Shown: positions 16,007 to 24,085 of the stretch, piece after piece
How the letters are laid out: every line of letters starts with the position of its first letter
Numbering within the stretch: position 1 is the first letter of the stretch
DNA from: Streptomyces sp. WM6386
GTDB taxonomy: Bacteria; Actinomycetota; Actinomycetes; Streptomycetales; Streptomycetaceae
Reading direction: 5' to 3'
Length of the DNA stretch: 64,000 nucleotides
Assembly: GCF_000972385.1 (NCBI RefSeq)
Contig: NZ_JXTE01000014.1
Coordinates: 62,001-126,000, forward strand
Notes under the pieces: model-generated
The model's database searches: none
Seen by the model: the letters and a program-made list of their open reading frames with translations, nothing else
Told to the model about the DNA's origin: nothing
Program-made: the position numbers and the translations under genes

Positions 16007-17584
16007 TCAGGAGTGTTCGTCAGGTCGTCGTTCCGTCTCGTGCGGGAGCCGGCGGGGTCGGATGTCCCGCTTCTCCAGGGGCCGTACGGCGGGCCCCTGC
16101 ACGATGTCTCCGTCGGGGGTGAAACGGGACCCGTGGCACGGGCACTCCCAGGCGCGTTCCGCCGGGTTGAAGGCGACCAGGCAGCCCAGGTGCGTACAGC
16201 GGGCGGAGACGGCGTGGAGCTGTCCGTTCTCGTCGCGGTGGACGGCACAGCGCTGTCCGCCGACGCGGACGACGGCCCCGTCTCCCGGGGCGATGTCATC
16301 CACCGAGCCCCCCGCGGCCGACGCCAGACGGTCCCCGACGAAGTGCCGGGCGACCTTGGCCTGGTTCTTGAGGAAGGCGGGGGCCTCACTGACCACGGTG
16401 CGGACGCGCCGGGGGTCGTACAGGTCGCTCCAGGCGGACTTGCGACCGGTGATCTGCTGTGCGAGAAGACGGCCCGCCATGATGCCGCCGCTCATTCCCC
16501 AACCGCCGAAGCCGGTGGCCACGTAGGTGTGATGGGCACCCGCGTGCAGCGGGCCGACGAGCGGTACGGCATCGGTGGAGTCGTTGTCCTGCGTGGCCCA
16601 TCGGTGCGTGAAGTCCAGGTCGCCGAAGTGCTCGGTGGCCCAGTCGGCGAGCCGTTCGAACCTGGCGTTCACATCGCCGGTGCCCGGCGTGAAGTGCTCG
16701 CCGGTGACGATCAGCAGCCGCTGTCCGTCCTCGTACGGGGCGGTGCGCACGGATCGGGTGCCCTGCTCGCGTGTGATGAACATGCCGTGCGGATCGAGGC
16801 CGGCGGGGATCGGCGCGGTCAGGACGAGCTCCCGGCGCGGGGACAGGCGGGTGAAGAGCAGCGCCCGGTCGAAGACGGGGTAGTGCGTGGCGACCACGAC
16901 GTCGTCGGCCCGTACCGTCGCTCCTCCTTCGGTCCTCAGCGTGCAGGGACGGCCTTCGTCGAGGTCCACGACGCGGGTCCGCTCGTGGATCACCGCGCCC
17001 TGCCGGACCAGGTCCTCGGCGAGTGCCAGGAGGTACTTGCGGGGATGGAACTGCGCCTGCTCCGTCACCCGGACGGCGCCCGCGACGGAGAACGGCAGAT
17101 CGGTCTCGGTCACGTACTCGGCGGGCAGCCCCGCCTCCCGCGCGGCGTCCGCCTCGGCCTTCAGCTCCTCGGTGCCGGCCGGGTCCTGGGCGTAGGTGAA
17201 GGCTGCCGTGTCCTCCCAGTCGCAGTCGATGCCGAGCTCGTCCACGATCTCGGCGGCATGCCGGACGGCCTCCGTCTGCGACCGCGCGTACAGCTTCGCG
17301 GCCTCGGGTCCCCGGGTTCGGCGCAGCCGGGCATAGACGAGCGTGTGCAGGACGCTCAGTTTGGCGGTCGTGTGCCCGGTGACCCCGGTGGCGATCCGGT
17401 CGGCCTCCAGGACGGCCACTCGGCGGCCGGCGCGGGCCAGTTCCCAGGCGGTGCTGAGGCCCGCGATGCCGCCGCCGACGACGGCGACGTCGACCGTGAG
17501 GTCGGATTCCAGCGGCGGGCCCAGGGTTCCCGGGGGTGCGGTGTCGATCCAGTACGACCGGTGATCGTCTGCGGGTGCGTTCAT
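16007..17584 (-). CDS. FAD-dependent oxidoreductase fused to a C-terminal Rieske domain
   Basis: A 525-residue fusion. Residues about 30-410 form a DAO-type flavoprotein (VDVAVVGGGIAGLSTAWELA dinucleotide fold; substrate-side block TGHTTAKLSVLH; C-terminal FAD block THRWATQDNDSTDAVPLVG and GFGGWGMSGGIMAGRLLA). The last ~90 residues form a Rieske [2Fe-2S] domain with CTHLGC and CPCHGSRF ligands. This architecture is widespread in soil bacteria and lacks a firm substrate; an amine or sugar-acid oxidase with an internal electron relay is plausible. Start ATG 17584 is used because the flavin fold begins soon after; the ribosome site is weak. It is divergent from the sigma-B-like promoter of the SRPBCC gene. 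Confidence 0.88.
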   Translation of the reverse strand: MNAPADDHRSYWIDTAPPGTLGPPLESDLTVDVAVVGGGIAGLSTAWELARAGRRVAVLEADRIATGVTGHTTAKLSVLHTLVYARLRRTRGPEAAKLYARSQTEAVRHAAEIVDELGIDCDWEDTAAFTYAQDPAGTEELKAEADAAREAGLPAEYVTETDLPFSVAGAVRVTEQAQFHPRKYLLALAEDLVRQGAVIHERTRVVDLDEGRPCTLRTEGGATVRADDVVVATHYPVFDRALLFTRLSPRRELVLTAPIPAGLDPHGMFITREQGTRSVRTAPYEDGQRLLIVTGEHFTPGTGDVNARFERLADWATEHFGDLDFTHRWATQDNDSTDAVPLVGPLHAGAHHTYVATGFGGWGMSGGIMAGRLLAQQITGRKSAWSDLYDPRRVRTVVSEAPAFLKNQAKVARHFVGDRLASAAGGSVDDIAPGDGAVVRVGGQRCAVHRDENGQLHAVSARCTHLGCLVAFNPAERAWECPCHGSRFTPDGDIVQGPAVRPLEKRDIRPRRLPHETERRPDEHS

Positions 17585-17683
17585 GGGAAGCCGAGTTCCC
17601 CGGCTGTTCTCCGTGAAGCGCTCGGGGATCCGGGTCAGGCGGCGCGTTTCGCGGGCCGGCGCGTGGAACCGTACGCACCGGCG

Positions 17684-17709
17684 GTCTTCGCTCCGCTTCC
17701 CCCGGGTAC
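17684..17709 (+). promoter_or_regulatory. sigma-B-like stress promoter
   Basis: GTCT (17684-17687), a 16-nt spacer and GGGTAC (17704-17709) fit the Streptomyces sigma-B consensus GNNT-N14-16-GGGTAC/T. The predicted start of transcription is about 30 nt before the SRPBCC gene, leaving room for its GAGGAGGAGAG ribosome site. Confidence 0.6.
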
Positions 17710-17744
17710 CCGGCGCGGACGACGAGAGTTGAGGAGGAGAGCTG

Positions 17745-18224
17745 ATGAGCACGGTCAAGGAATCGGTGGACGTCGAGGTCCCCGTCCACACCGCCTACAA
17801 CCAGTGGACGCAGTTCGAGGAGTTCCCGCAGTTCATGGAGGGCGTCGAGGAGGTGCGCCAGCTCGACGACAAGCACAACCACTGGACGACCAAGATCGGT
17901 GGGGTGCGGCGCGAGTTCGACACCGAGATCGTCGACCAGCTCCCGGACGACCGGATCACCTGGCGGGTCATCGAGGGTGACGTCCGCCAGCGCGGAACGG
18001 TCAGGTTCCAGGAGCTGGACCCGACGCACACGCGGGTGGAGCTCACGATGGACGTCGAGCCCAGTGGTGTCGCCGAGAAGAGCGCGGACATGCTGGGTGT
18101 GCTCGACCGCCGCATCAAGGGAGACATGCGGCGCTTCAAGGACTACATCGAGCACCGCGGCGGCGAGACCGGCGCCTGGCGCGGCCGTATCCGGCCCGAC
18201 GAGCCCGGTTCGCCTCTCATCTGA
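17745..18224 (+). CDS. SRPBCC-family (polyketide cyclase/Bet v 1-like) stress protein
   Basis: A 159-residue single-domain START/Bet v 1 fold protein with a hydrophobic cavity. Typical blocks are SVDVEVPVHTAYNQWTQFEE, FPQFMEGVEEVRQLDD and VEPSGVAEKSADMLGVLDRR. The FxxFMxxVxxV pattern marks the subgroup often annotated cyclase/dehydrase and found near general-stress genes. Excellent ribosome site GAGGAGGAGAGCTG before ATG 17745. The sigma-B-like promoter upstream suggests osmotic or oxidative stress induction. Ligand unknown. Confidence 0.85.
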   Translation: MSTVKESVDVEVPVHTAYNQWTQFEEFPQFMEGVEEVRQLDDKHNHWTTKIGGVRREFDTEIVDQLPDDRITWRVIEGDVRQRGTVRFQELDPTHTRVELTMDVEPSGVAEKSADMLGVLDRRIKGDMRRFKDYIEHRGGETGAWRGRIRPDEPGSPLI

Positions 18225-18264
18225 GCCGCTCGTGAGGCCGGGAGGCACCGGGTGTCCGGCGGCG

Positions 18265-18528
18265 TCAGCGCCACTGTGGTGGGACGGCGGTCAACTGCCG
18301 CAGTACATCCCAGTCGTCCGGCCTCATCCCGGGCTCGGCCCAGGGGGCACCGGTGGCGACCCAGAGACCGCGCAGTTCGCGCACCTGTGAGACGGAGTCG
18401 TCGCCGAGGCCGGACTCGTTGCCGCAGCATGGGCAGATGACGTACTGCGGAACGCCGTACTCGTCGAACAGCGCGTCGGAGTCGTCGTATCCGCAGATCC
18501 GGCAGGCTGTCTCGGTGCTGTTCTCCAC
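18265..18528 (-). CDS. small zinc-ribbon protein
   Basis: An 87-residue protein from GTG 18528 with two CxxC pairs (CRICGYDDSD and CPCCGNESGLGDDS) forming a probable zinc ribbon. A C-terminal half follows (LRGLWVATGAPWAEPGMRP and DDWDVLRQLTAVPPQW). The family is common next to unrelated genes in actinobacteria and has no known role; an immunity or adaptor function is possible but not shown. It is convergent with the SRPBCC gene. Confidence 0.7.
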   Translation of the reverse strand: MENSTETACRICGYDDSDALFDEYGVPQYVICPCCGNESGLGDDSVSQVRELRGLWVATGAPWAEPGMRPDDWDVLRQLTAVPPQWR

Positions 18529-18564
18529 GGTCGCAGCCTATCGATCGCGCCCGTATCGGGGTGA

Positions 18565-18592
18565 GGAGGCCGGAGCGAGGGCTCCGGCCTCC
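18565..18592. repeat. 11-bp inverted repeat
   Basis: GGAGGCCGGAG and CTCCGGCCTCC flank a 6-nt loop, 37 nt upstream of the zinc-ribbon start. In a divergent region it cannot be an ordinary 3' terminator of either neighbour; it may be a 5'-leader hairpin of the minus-strand gene. Confidence 0.5.
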
Positions 18593-18619
18593 GGTGGCGT
18601 CCGCTCAGACGCCGACGCG

Positions 18620-18650
18620 CTCCGCAGCACGGCCTGCGCCTGCTGCGGAG
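18620..18650. repeat. 10-bp inverted repeat
   Basis: CTCCGCAGCA and TGCTGCGGAG flank an 11-nt loop. It is the second hairpin in the 261-nt divergent gap 18529-18789; nothing else is evident there. Confidence 0.5.
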
Positions 18651-18789
18651 TGGCGCCCGGGGTATTGCTCAGTGGTGTGCAACTAAGGCGTTGTCCGCAC
18701 CCGTGACCCGGCCGTTTCCGGGCAGCGCTTGACGTGTCGTACCGGCAGGCGGTGAGGTGAGGCCAGACAGATCAACTCCGGGAGTTCGC

Positions 18790-19581
18790 ATGCCACTTGA
18801 CGCCAAGCTCATCAACAGCGACGTGCCTCACTCCGCCCGGATCTGGAACTACTGGCTGGGCGGCAAGGACTGCTACGAGATCGACCGCCTCGTCGGTGAC
18901 CAGATCGTCGAGGCGAACCCGCAGATTCTCGACATAGCCCGGGCCCAGCGGGCCTTCCTCGTCCGTGCGGTGGAACACCTCGTCCGCGAGGTGGGTATAC
19001 GCCAGTTCCTGGACGTCGGCACGGGGCTGCCCACCGCCGACAACACCCACGAGGTCGCCCAGCGGATCGCCCCGGAGACCCGGATCGTCTACGTCGACAA
19101 CGACCCCGTCGTGCTCGCCCATGCCGAGGCCCTGCTCACCAGCTCGCCCGAGGGCGTGACCGCCTATATCGATGCCGACATCCGCGACCCCGAGGGCATC
19201 CTGCGGACCGCCGCCGAGACGCTGGACTTCACCGAGCCCATCGCGCTCGTGCTGCTGGGGATCACCGCCCACATCGTCGACGACCAGGCGTACGACATCG
19301 TCGGGCGGCTGGTCGAGGCACTGCCCTCCGGAAGCCACGTCGTGCTCTGCGACGACACCGAGGTGCTCGACCCCGAGGGCATGCGCACCATGATCGAGCA
19401 GTGGAACGAGGCGGGCGACAACCCGCGGGTCAACCGGAGCCCCGAGGAGCTGGCCCGCTTCTTCGACGGCCTGGAGCTGGTCGACCCCGGGGTGGTCTCG
19501 GTCTCCCGCTGGCGCCCGGGACCGGCCGGCACCGAGGGGCCGGAGGTCGACGACTTCGGGGGCGTGGGCCGCAAGCCGTGA
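18790..19581 (+). CDS. SAM-dependent methyltransferase of the DUF574 family
   Basis: A 263-residue protein of the large actinobacterial S-adenosylmethionine methyltransferase family (DUF574). The N-terminal signature is SDVPHSARIWNYWLGGKDC. The SAM pocket lies in FLDVGTGLPTADNTHEVAQ, with VYVDNDPVVLAHAEALL as the acidic loop after strand two. The Streptomyces paralogues are numerous and their substrates are unknown. ATG 18790 (GGGAG 5 nt upstream) is chosen over a GTG at 18757. It is a monocistron ending at a strong terminator. Confidence 0.85.
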   Translation: MPLDAKLINSDVPHSARIWNYWLGGKDCYEIDRLVGDQIVEANPQILDIARAQRAFLVRAVEHLVREVGIRQFLDVGTGLPTADNTHEVAQRIAPETRIVYVDNDPVVLAHAEALLTSSPEGVTAYIDADIRDPEGILRTAAETLDFTEPIALVLLGITAHIVDDQAYDIVGRLVEALPSGSHVVLCDDTEVLDPEGMRTMIEQWNEAGDNPRVNRSPEELARFFDGLELVDPGVVSVSRWRPGPAGTEGPEVDDFGGVGRKP

Positions 19582-19637
19582 CAGCGGCGCGCCCCTTCCG
19601 CACGGGAGGGAGTGGCTACCGCACGCCGTACCGCCCA

Positions 19638-19672
19638 ACGGGCTCCCGGCCACCGACCCGCCGGGAGCCCGT
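19638..19672. terminator. bidirectional hairpin terminator
   Basis: A 13-bp perfect stem (ACGGGCTCCCGGC / GCCGGGAGCCCGT) with a 9-nt loop lies between the convergent methyltransferase and receptor-like genes. The rest of 19582-19872 holds no gene. Confidence 0.85.
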
Positions 19673-19872
19673 CCGGTGCTTCCCCGTCTGCGTGTTCGGC
19701 GGTCGCGGGTAAACGGATGTCCCGCGAGGCGCCCTACGAGTCCGTGTCTCTCCAGGAAGCCCTGTGGTGGCATCCGGTGCACACCCGCTCGCGGGACGGT
19801 CGGCGGTCGTGGAGCACGGGCACGCCGCCTGGGCAGGACGAAGGCGGCGCTCCTCGCCGTGCGCCGCGTTTC

Positions 19873-20985
19873 TCAGCCCGAGTGAAGGATCCGGAAGCGG
19901 CCGGGTTCCGACGGATCGCGATCGACGACCTGGACCGGCGGCGAGGCCCACTGCCACACACTGATGCCCGGCGTGCGGGAGAACCCGATCCGCCCGCGGG
20001 TGCCCTCGACCGCGACGTGCGGCCAGGATACGGCGATGCGCGCCCGGTCCGTGCCGTGAGTACGCAGCAGGTCGGCGAGGACGGCGACCGTGTCGTAGCC
20101 CTCGAAGGCCACGAAGGAGGGCGCCTCGCCGAGCCGTTCGCGAAGGGCCGTCTCGACTTGCGCACCGAGCGGGGTGAGGTGCTCGGGCAGATAGCGCAGG
20201 AACGGGACCCCGGCGCCGTCCTCGCCCAGCAGCGTGGCCCATTCGGTGAGCTCCGGCTGCCCGGCCGGCGCACCGATCAGGACCTCGGCGAGACGCCGGT
20301 CGCGGCGGACGGACTCGACGATCGGGACGGCCGGCTCCGGGTGTCCGACGAGAAGAAGGAGGGCTGTGGCGCGCTGCTCGACGAGCGCGTCGCACACTGC
20401 CGCAGGAGCCAGCGCGCTCATGTCGAGTTCGGTGACGGTGCCGCCGCGCTCAGCGAGGTGGTCCCGCAGGATGCGGGTCCCGGATGCCCAGTAGACACTC
20501 GGCTGCGTCGCCATGGCGATACGGCTGTGGCCCGCGCCGAGGAGGAAGTCCGCGTAGATCCGCCAGCCGCGGGACTGCGGCGGCGAAAGGCGCGCGACCC
20601 AGTCCGTCGGCTGTTCCGTGAGCGCGTCGAGCACCGCCGACGAGCAGAGGAACGGCACTCCGAGGGCGTCGGCACGGCCGGCGGCGGCCCGCGCGACGAC
20701 GCTGTGATACTCCCCGGCGAGGGCGGCCACACCCAGGCGAGCCAACTCGTCCACGGCCGCCGCGGCCTTCTCCGGATCGGCCGCGGTGTCCCGGACCACC
20801 AGTTCCAGGGGTCTGCCGGCGATCCCGCCGGTGTCGTTGACTTCGCGAGCGGCCAGTTCGAGGCCCGCGAGCACGTGCCGGCCCGCCTCGACCCAGCCAG
20901 GGCGAGTGAGCGGAACGAGGACGCCGATCCGGACGGACGATCCGTCTCGCCGGGGTGGGTGCGCAGAGGTGATCATGCCGGACAT
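19873..20985 (-). CDS. periplasmic-binding-fold (LivJ-like) protein without a signal peptide
   Basis: A 370-residue type I periplasmic-binding-protein fold (Peripla_BP_6). Blocks include VRIGVLVPLTRPGWVEAGR, GLELAAREVNDTGGIAGRPL, AAAAVDELARLGVAALAGEY and SFVAFEGYDTVAVLADLL. The N-terminus (MSGMITSAHPPRRDG) has no hydrophobic signal or lipobox, so it should be cytoplasmic, unlike ordinary importer components. No permease or ATPase is adjacent. It may act as an intracellular ligand sensor or be a retired binding protein. Alternative starts lie at 20997 (GTG) and 20976. Confidence 0.75.
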   Translation of the reverse strand: MSGMITSAHPPRRDGSSVRIGVLVPLTRPGWVEAGRHVLAGLELAAREVNDTGGIAGRPLELVVRDTAADPEKAAAAVDELARLGVAALAGEYHSVVARAAAGRADALGVPFLCSSAVLDALTEQPTDWVARLSPPQSRGWRIYADFLLGAGHSRIAMATQPSVYWASGTRILRDHLAERGGTVTELDMSALAPAAVCDALVEQRATALLLLVGHPEPAVPIVESVRRDRRLAEVLIGAPAGQPELTEWATLLGEDGAGVPFLRYLPEHLTPLGAQVETALRERLGEAPSFVAFEGYDTVAVLADLLRTHGTDRARIAVSWPHVAVEGTRGRIGFSRTPGISVWQWASPPVQVVDRDPSEPGRFRILHSG

Positions 20986-21113
20986 TGCATCCAGCACCCC
21001 TGCGGAGAGGCAAGCGGTTTTGGGGTCGTTCTCGGCTCTTGGGATGTGACGGCGGCCCGGCTATAGTCAACAATGTTAGTAGGTGTCTATTTGGCTAAGT
21101 GAGGCGGTCGGCG

Positions 21114-21917
21114 ATGACGGAGAACGGACCTCTGCGGTACGTCGCCCTCGGTGACAGCCAGACCGAAGGGTGCGGCGACGGCGACGACGTACGAGGACTG
21201 CGCGGATGGGCCGACCGGCTCGCCGAGCACCTCGCCCGGGACACACCGGAGCTCCTCTACGCCAACCTCGCCGTGCGTGGCCGTCTCGCCGGGCAGGTGC
21301 GGGACGAACAGCTCGCGCCTGCCCTCGCGTTGGAGCCCGGCCTCGCCACGGTCGTCGCCGGGGTCAACGACCTGCTGCGGCCCCGTTTCGACGCCGACGA
21401 GGTGGCCGGTCACCTGGAGGCGATGTTCGCCGCACTCACCGCGCAGGGCGCCCGGGTGGCGACGGTGACCTTCCCGGACATCGCCCGGATCACCCCGCTG
21501 GCCCGCCCGATCGCCCCCAGGATCATCGCCCTCAACGACCGCATCCGACAGGCCGCCGCCCGGCACGGGGTCGTGGTCGCCGAGACCTCCCACCACCCGG
21601 TCGTGACCGACCCGCGCCTGTGGAGCCCCGACCGGCTGCACGCCGGCCCGCTCGGCCACGCCCGGATCGCCGCCGCCGTGGCCCAGGCCCTCGACCTGCC
21701 GGGCAGCGACGACGCTTGGACCCGCCCGCTGCCCGCCGACCCACGGGCGGCCTCCGGCCTGCGGGCGGTCGGCGGGGAGTTGCGCTGGGCCGGCTCCTTC
21801 CTCGGCCCCTGGCTCGTACGGCGGGTCCGGCGCCGGTCGTCCGGCGACGGCCGGCATGCCAAGCGACCCGAGCTGCTCGCGATGCCCCGGCCTGCTGCCA
21901 TGCACCCCATTGACTAA
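21114..21917 (+). CDS. SGNH/GDSL hydrolase
   Basis: Esterase/lipase of the SGNH superfamily, 267 residues, cytoplasmic. Block I is YVALGDSQTEG (nucleophile Ser), block III is VVAGVNDLLR (oxyanion Asn) and block V is SPDRLHAGPLGHARIA (Asp-x-x-His). The C-terminal 50 residues are Arg-rich (RRVRRRSSGDGRHAKR). The start has GAGG 8 nt upstream. The region just before it (21061-21100) is an AT-rich island containing TTAG...CTAA half-sites like those before the PadR gene that follows, so PadR may control both. Confidence 0.85.
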   Translation: MTENGPLRYVALGDSQTEGCGDGDDVRGLRGWADRLAEHLARDTPELLYANLAVRGRLAGQVRDEQLAPALALEPGLATVVAGVNDLLRPRFDADEVAGHLEAMFAALTAQGARVATVTFPDIARITPLARPIAPRIIALNDRIRQAAARHGVVVAETSHHPVVTDPRLWSPDRLHAGPLGHARIAAAVAQALDLPGSDDAWTRPLPADPRAASGLRAVGGELRWAGSFLGPWLVRRVRRRSSGDGRHAKRPELLAMPRPAAMHPID

Positions 21918-21925
21918 TCAATTAG
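21914..21925. promoter_or_regulatory. candidate PadR operator (CTAAT-CA-ATTAG)
   Basis: A 5-2-5 inverted repeat in an otherwise rare AT-rich patch overlaps the SGNH stop codon and ends 9 nt before the PadR start, consistent with autoregulation. Confidence 0.4.
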
Positions 21926-21934
21926 GTTGGTCCC

Positions 21935-22498
21935 ATGGCTCTGCGCAACGCGGTGATGGCCGCCCTCCTGGAGGGCGAGGCCTCCGGATACGACCTCGCC
22001 AAGGGCTTCGAGGCCTCCGTCGCCAACTTCTGGATGGCCACCCCGCAGCAGCTCTACCGCGAGCTGGAGCGCATGGAGACCGAAGGCCTCGTCCGCGCCC
22101 GCGTGGTCCAGCAGGAACGCCGCCCCAACAAGCGACTGTTCTCCCTCACCGAGGCCGGTCTGGAGATCCTGCGTGCGTACATCGCCGACGTGCCCGCGAA
22201 GCCGACCGCCATCCGCGACGAGCTGATGGTCAAGGTCCAGTGCGTCGACATCGGTGACGCCGACGCCGTACGGACCGCGATCGTCGAGCGCGTGGAGCGG
22301 TCCACCGCCAAGCTGGCCCGGTACGAGCGGATGCGGGAGCGCATGCTGGCCGGCCGCACCGAGGACGAGTACTTCGCCGAGGCCGACCGCATCGGGCCCT
22401 ATCTCACGCTGCTCGGCGGCATGGCCTTCGAACGGTCGAACCTCAAGTGGGGCGAGACCGCCCTGAAGAGGCTCGACCAGCGCGGCGCACGCCCCTGA
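21935..22498 (+). CDS. PadR-family transcriptional regulator
   Basis: A 187-residue winged-helix regulator. The PadR N-terminal domain runs through residues 1-80 (ALRNAVMAALLEGEASGYDL, TPQQLYRELERMETEGLVRA, RPNKRLFSLTEAGLEIL). A C-terminal helical dimerisation and sensing domain follows (VERSTAKLARYERMRERMLA). It sits 17 nt after the SGNH hydrolase gene and overlaps its control island, so the pair probably forms an autoregulated unit. The inducer is unknown. Confidence 0.88.
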   Translation: MALRNAVMAALLEGEASGYDLAKGFEASVANFWMATPQQLYRELERMETEGLVRARVVQQERRPNKRLFSLTEAGLEILRAYIADVPAKPTAIRDELMVKVQCVDIGDADAVRTAIVERVERSTAKLARYERMRERMLAGRTEDEYFAEADRIGPYLTLLGGMAFERSNLKWGETALKRLDQRGARP

Positions 22499-22514
22499 GA
22501 GCGGCGCGCTCAGG
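22494..22514. terminator. hairpin at the end of the PadR gene
   Basis: CCTGAGAGC and GCGCTCAGG form a 9-bp stem with one mismatch and a 3-nt loop overlapping the PadR stop codon, at the meeting point of convergent units. Confidence 0.4.
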
Positions 22515-22732
22515 TTCGGTCGCGTGTCTCCTCGTCGAAGAGGTCGACGCCGAGATCGGCCAGCCATTCGTCGGGGCGCGGGAGGCGGAGCACGGCTCGC
22601 ATCCGGTACGACGGGACGGCGGCGACGGATGGACGGTCACCTGCCCGCTGCTCGGCCGGACTCAACAGGTTCTCCCGCCACGACCGCCCGACCCGCAGGG
22701 TGCCGCCGCCGAGACGGGCGCCGACAACGCCC
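22510..22732 (-). pseudogene. start-less coding remnant downstream of the amidohydrolase
   Basis: On the minus strand this stretch reads as about 70 residues of well-biased sequence (VVGARLGGGTLRVGRSWREN, RAGDRPSVAAVPSYRMRAVL, PRPDEWLADLGVDLFDEE) ending in a stop at 22510. No usable start lies in frame at its upstream end. A frame one position over does have an ATGA start coupled to the amidohydrolase stop, but it ends after 24 codons. This looks like a gene whose 5' part was lost or shifted. Family not recognised; an alternative is a short gene starting at the internal Met about 30 codons from the end. Confidence 0.4.
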
Positions 22733-24085
22733 TCATCCGTGCACGACCCGCCCGGCGATGAACGTGGCGCGCACCTGCCCCGCGTCGGGCGCGCGCAGGG
22801 CCTCGCTCAGCGGCCGGTCCAGAAGCACGAGATCGGCGGGCTGCCCCGGTGCGACGCGCCGCGGCGGGCCGCCCGGATCGAGAAGCGGGGACAGCAGGCC
22901 GCTCAGGACCGTGGCGGCCGGGACGCGCTCACCAGGGCCGAGCACCCGCCCGGAGGCAGTGAGCCGCTCCGCCGCCGCACGCAGACAGGCCCAGGGGTCG
23001 GGATCCCCGTACGGCGCGTCGCTGCTCGCCGCCACCCGTACGCCCGCCCGCAGCAGACCGGCGTACGGCCACAGGTCCGGCCGGTCCTCGGGCTCGACGC
23101 GGTCCCAGTAGTCGTCACCGCGCCGGGCCACCAGCGTCGGTTGGGTGACCACCGTGATCCCGCGCACCGCCAACTCCTTGGCCAGGGCCGCGTCGGCGAC
23201 GGCACAGTGCTCCACGCGGTCGCCCCGCAGGACGCCGGCCCCGTCCACCGCGGCCAGGGTCAGGGCGAGGGCCACGCGGGTCACACAGTGCACGGCGACC
23301 GGGCGGCCGGCGGCGTGGGCCCGCCGTATGCGCTCGGTGAGGTCGCCGATGTCGGGGAGCGCGTGATCGGCTACCACCAGCTTCACCGGGCCGGCACTCA
23401 GCCGGGGATGATCCGCGGGGCCGCGGCCGGCGGCCATCAGCATGACGTGCTGGGGGAGTTCGTCCCGCCGTACCGCGTCCGCCACGGCCTCGGCCGCCCC
23501 CTCGTCCGGGGTCGCGTCCGCGAGATGGGTGACCCCGAGGGCGGCCAGCCGCGCGCCCACCGCCCGCAGGGACGGCGGACGAGCGCCGAGCCGCTCGCGC
23601 AGCCAGGCATCGGCGCGCCACAGCAGCCCGCGCTCGACACCGGTGACCCCGAGCCGCTCCAGCCCCGCCGAGTTGACCACCCACAGCGCACCGGAACGAT
23701 GCTGCACCCGCACCGGCAGCACCCGGTTCCACCCGTCGAGGACATCCCGGTCGAGCTCACCGTGGACGACCTCGTCGTACCCCACCGCCCGCACCCACCC
23801 GTCCTCGCCCGGTACGGCCCGCGCGATCGACCCGGCCAGAGCGTCGCGGGAGACACCGGACACGTCGAGCGACGACTCCCGCGCCGCCATGGCCGCCAGG
23901 TGCAGATGGTGGTCGGCCAGCCCCGGAAGCAGAGCGCCCCCCTCACCTCGTACGACCAATTCGTCGTCCCGCGACGGAAGCCCAGGGCCGATCTCCGCCA
24001 CGACATCCCCACGGACCCGGCAGTCGACCGGGCTGCCCTGCCAAGACCGCACCGACACGCCCCGCAGCAGCACATCACCGGTCAT
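22733..24085 (-). CDS. amidohydrolase family (YtcJ-like) hydrolase
   Basis: A 450-residue metal-dependent hydrolase of the amidohydrolase superfamily. Features: an N-terminal composite beta-sandwich (LLRGVSVRSWQGSPVDCRV), GLADHHLHLAAMAARES as the HxH metal site, PVAVHCVTRVAL and DRVEHCAVADAAL as later histidines, VAASSDAPYGDPDPW as the catalytic Asp region, and a C-terminal GQPADLVLLDRPL strand. The substrate is unknown; a cyclic amide or lactone-like intermediate of the neighbouring CoA pathway is one guess. Its ATG lies 11 nt inside the upstream enoyl-CoA hydratase gene, so the two are coupled. Confidence 0.82.
   Translation of the reverse strand: MTGDVLLRGVSVRSWQGSPVDCRVRGDVVAEIGPGLPSRDDELVVRGEGGALLPGLADHHLHLAAMAARESSLDVSGVSRDALAGSIARAVPGEDGWVRAVGYDEVVHGELDRDVLDGWNRVLPVRVQHRSGALWVVNSAGLERLGVTGVERGLLWRADAWLRERLGARPPSLRAVGARLAALGVTHLADATPDEGAAEAVADAVRRDELPQHVMLMAAGRGPADHPRLSAGPVKLVVADHALPDIGDLTERIRRAHAAGRPVAVHCVTRVALALTLAAVDGAGVLRGDRVEHCAVADAALAKELAVRGITVVTQPTLVARRGDDYWDRVEPEDRPDLWPYAGLLRAGVRVAASSDAPYGDPDPWACLRAAAERLTASGRVLGPGERVPAATVLSGLLSPLLDPGGPPRRVAPGQPADLVLLDRPLSEALRAPDAGQVRATFIAGRVVHG

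Noticed and set aside
18658..18700. tRNA-like 5' half (GGGGTATTGCTCAGTGGTGT)
   Set aside because: It resembles an acceptor stem and D arm, but no anticodon arm or TTCGA-type T arm follows within range.
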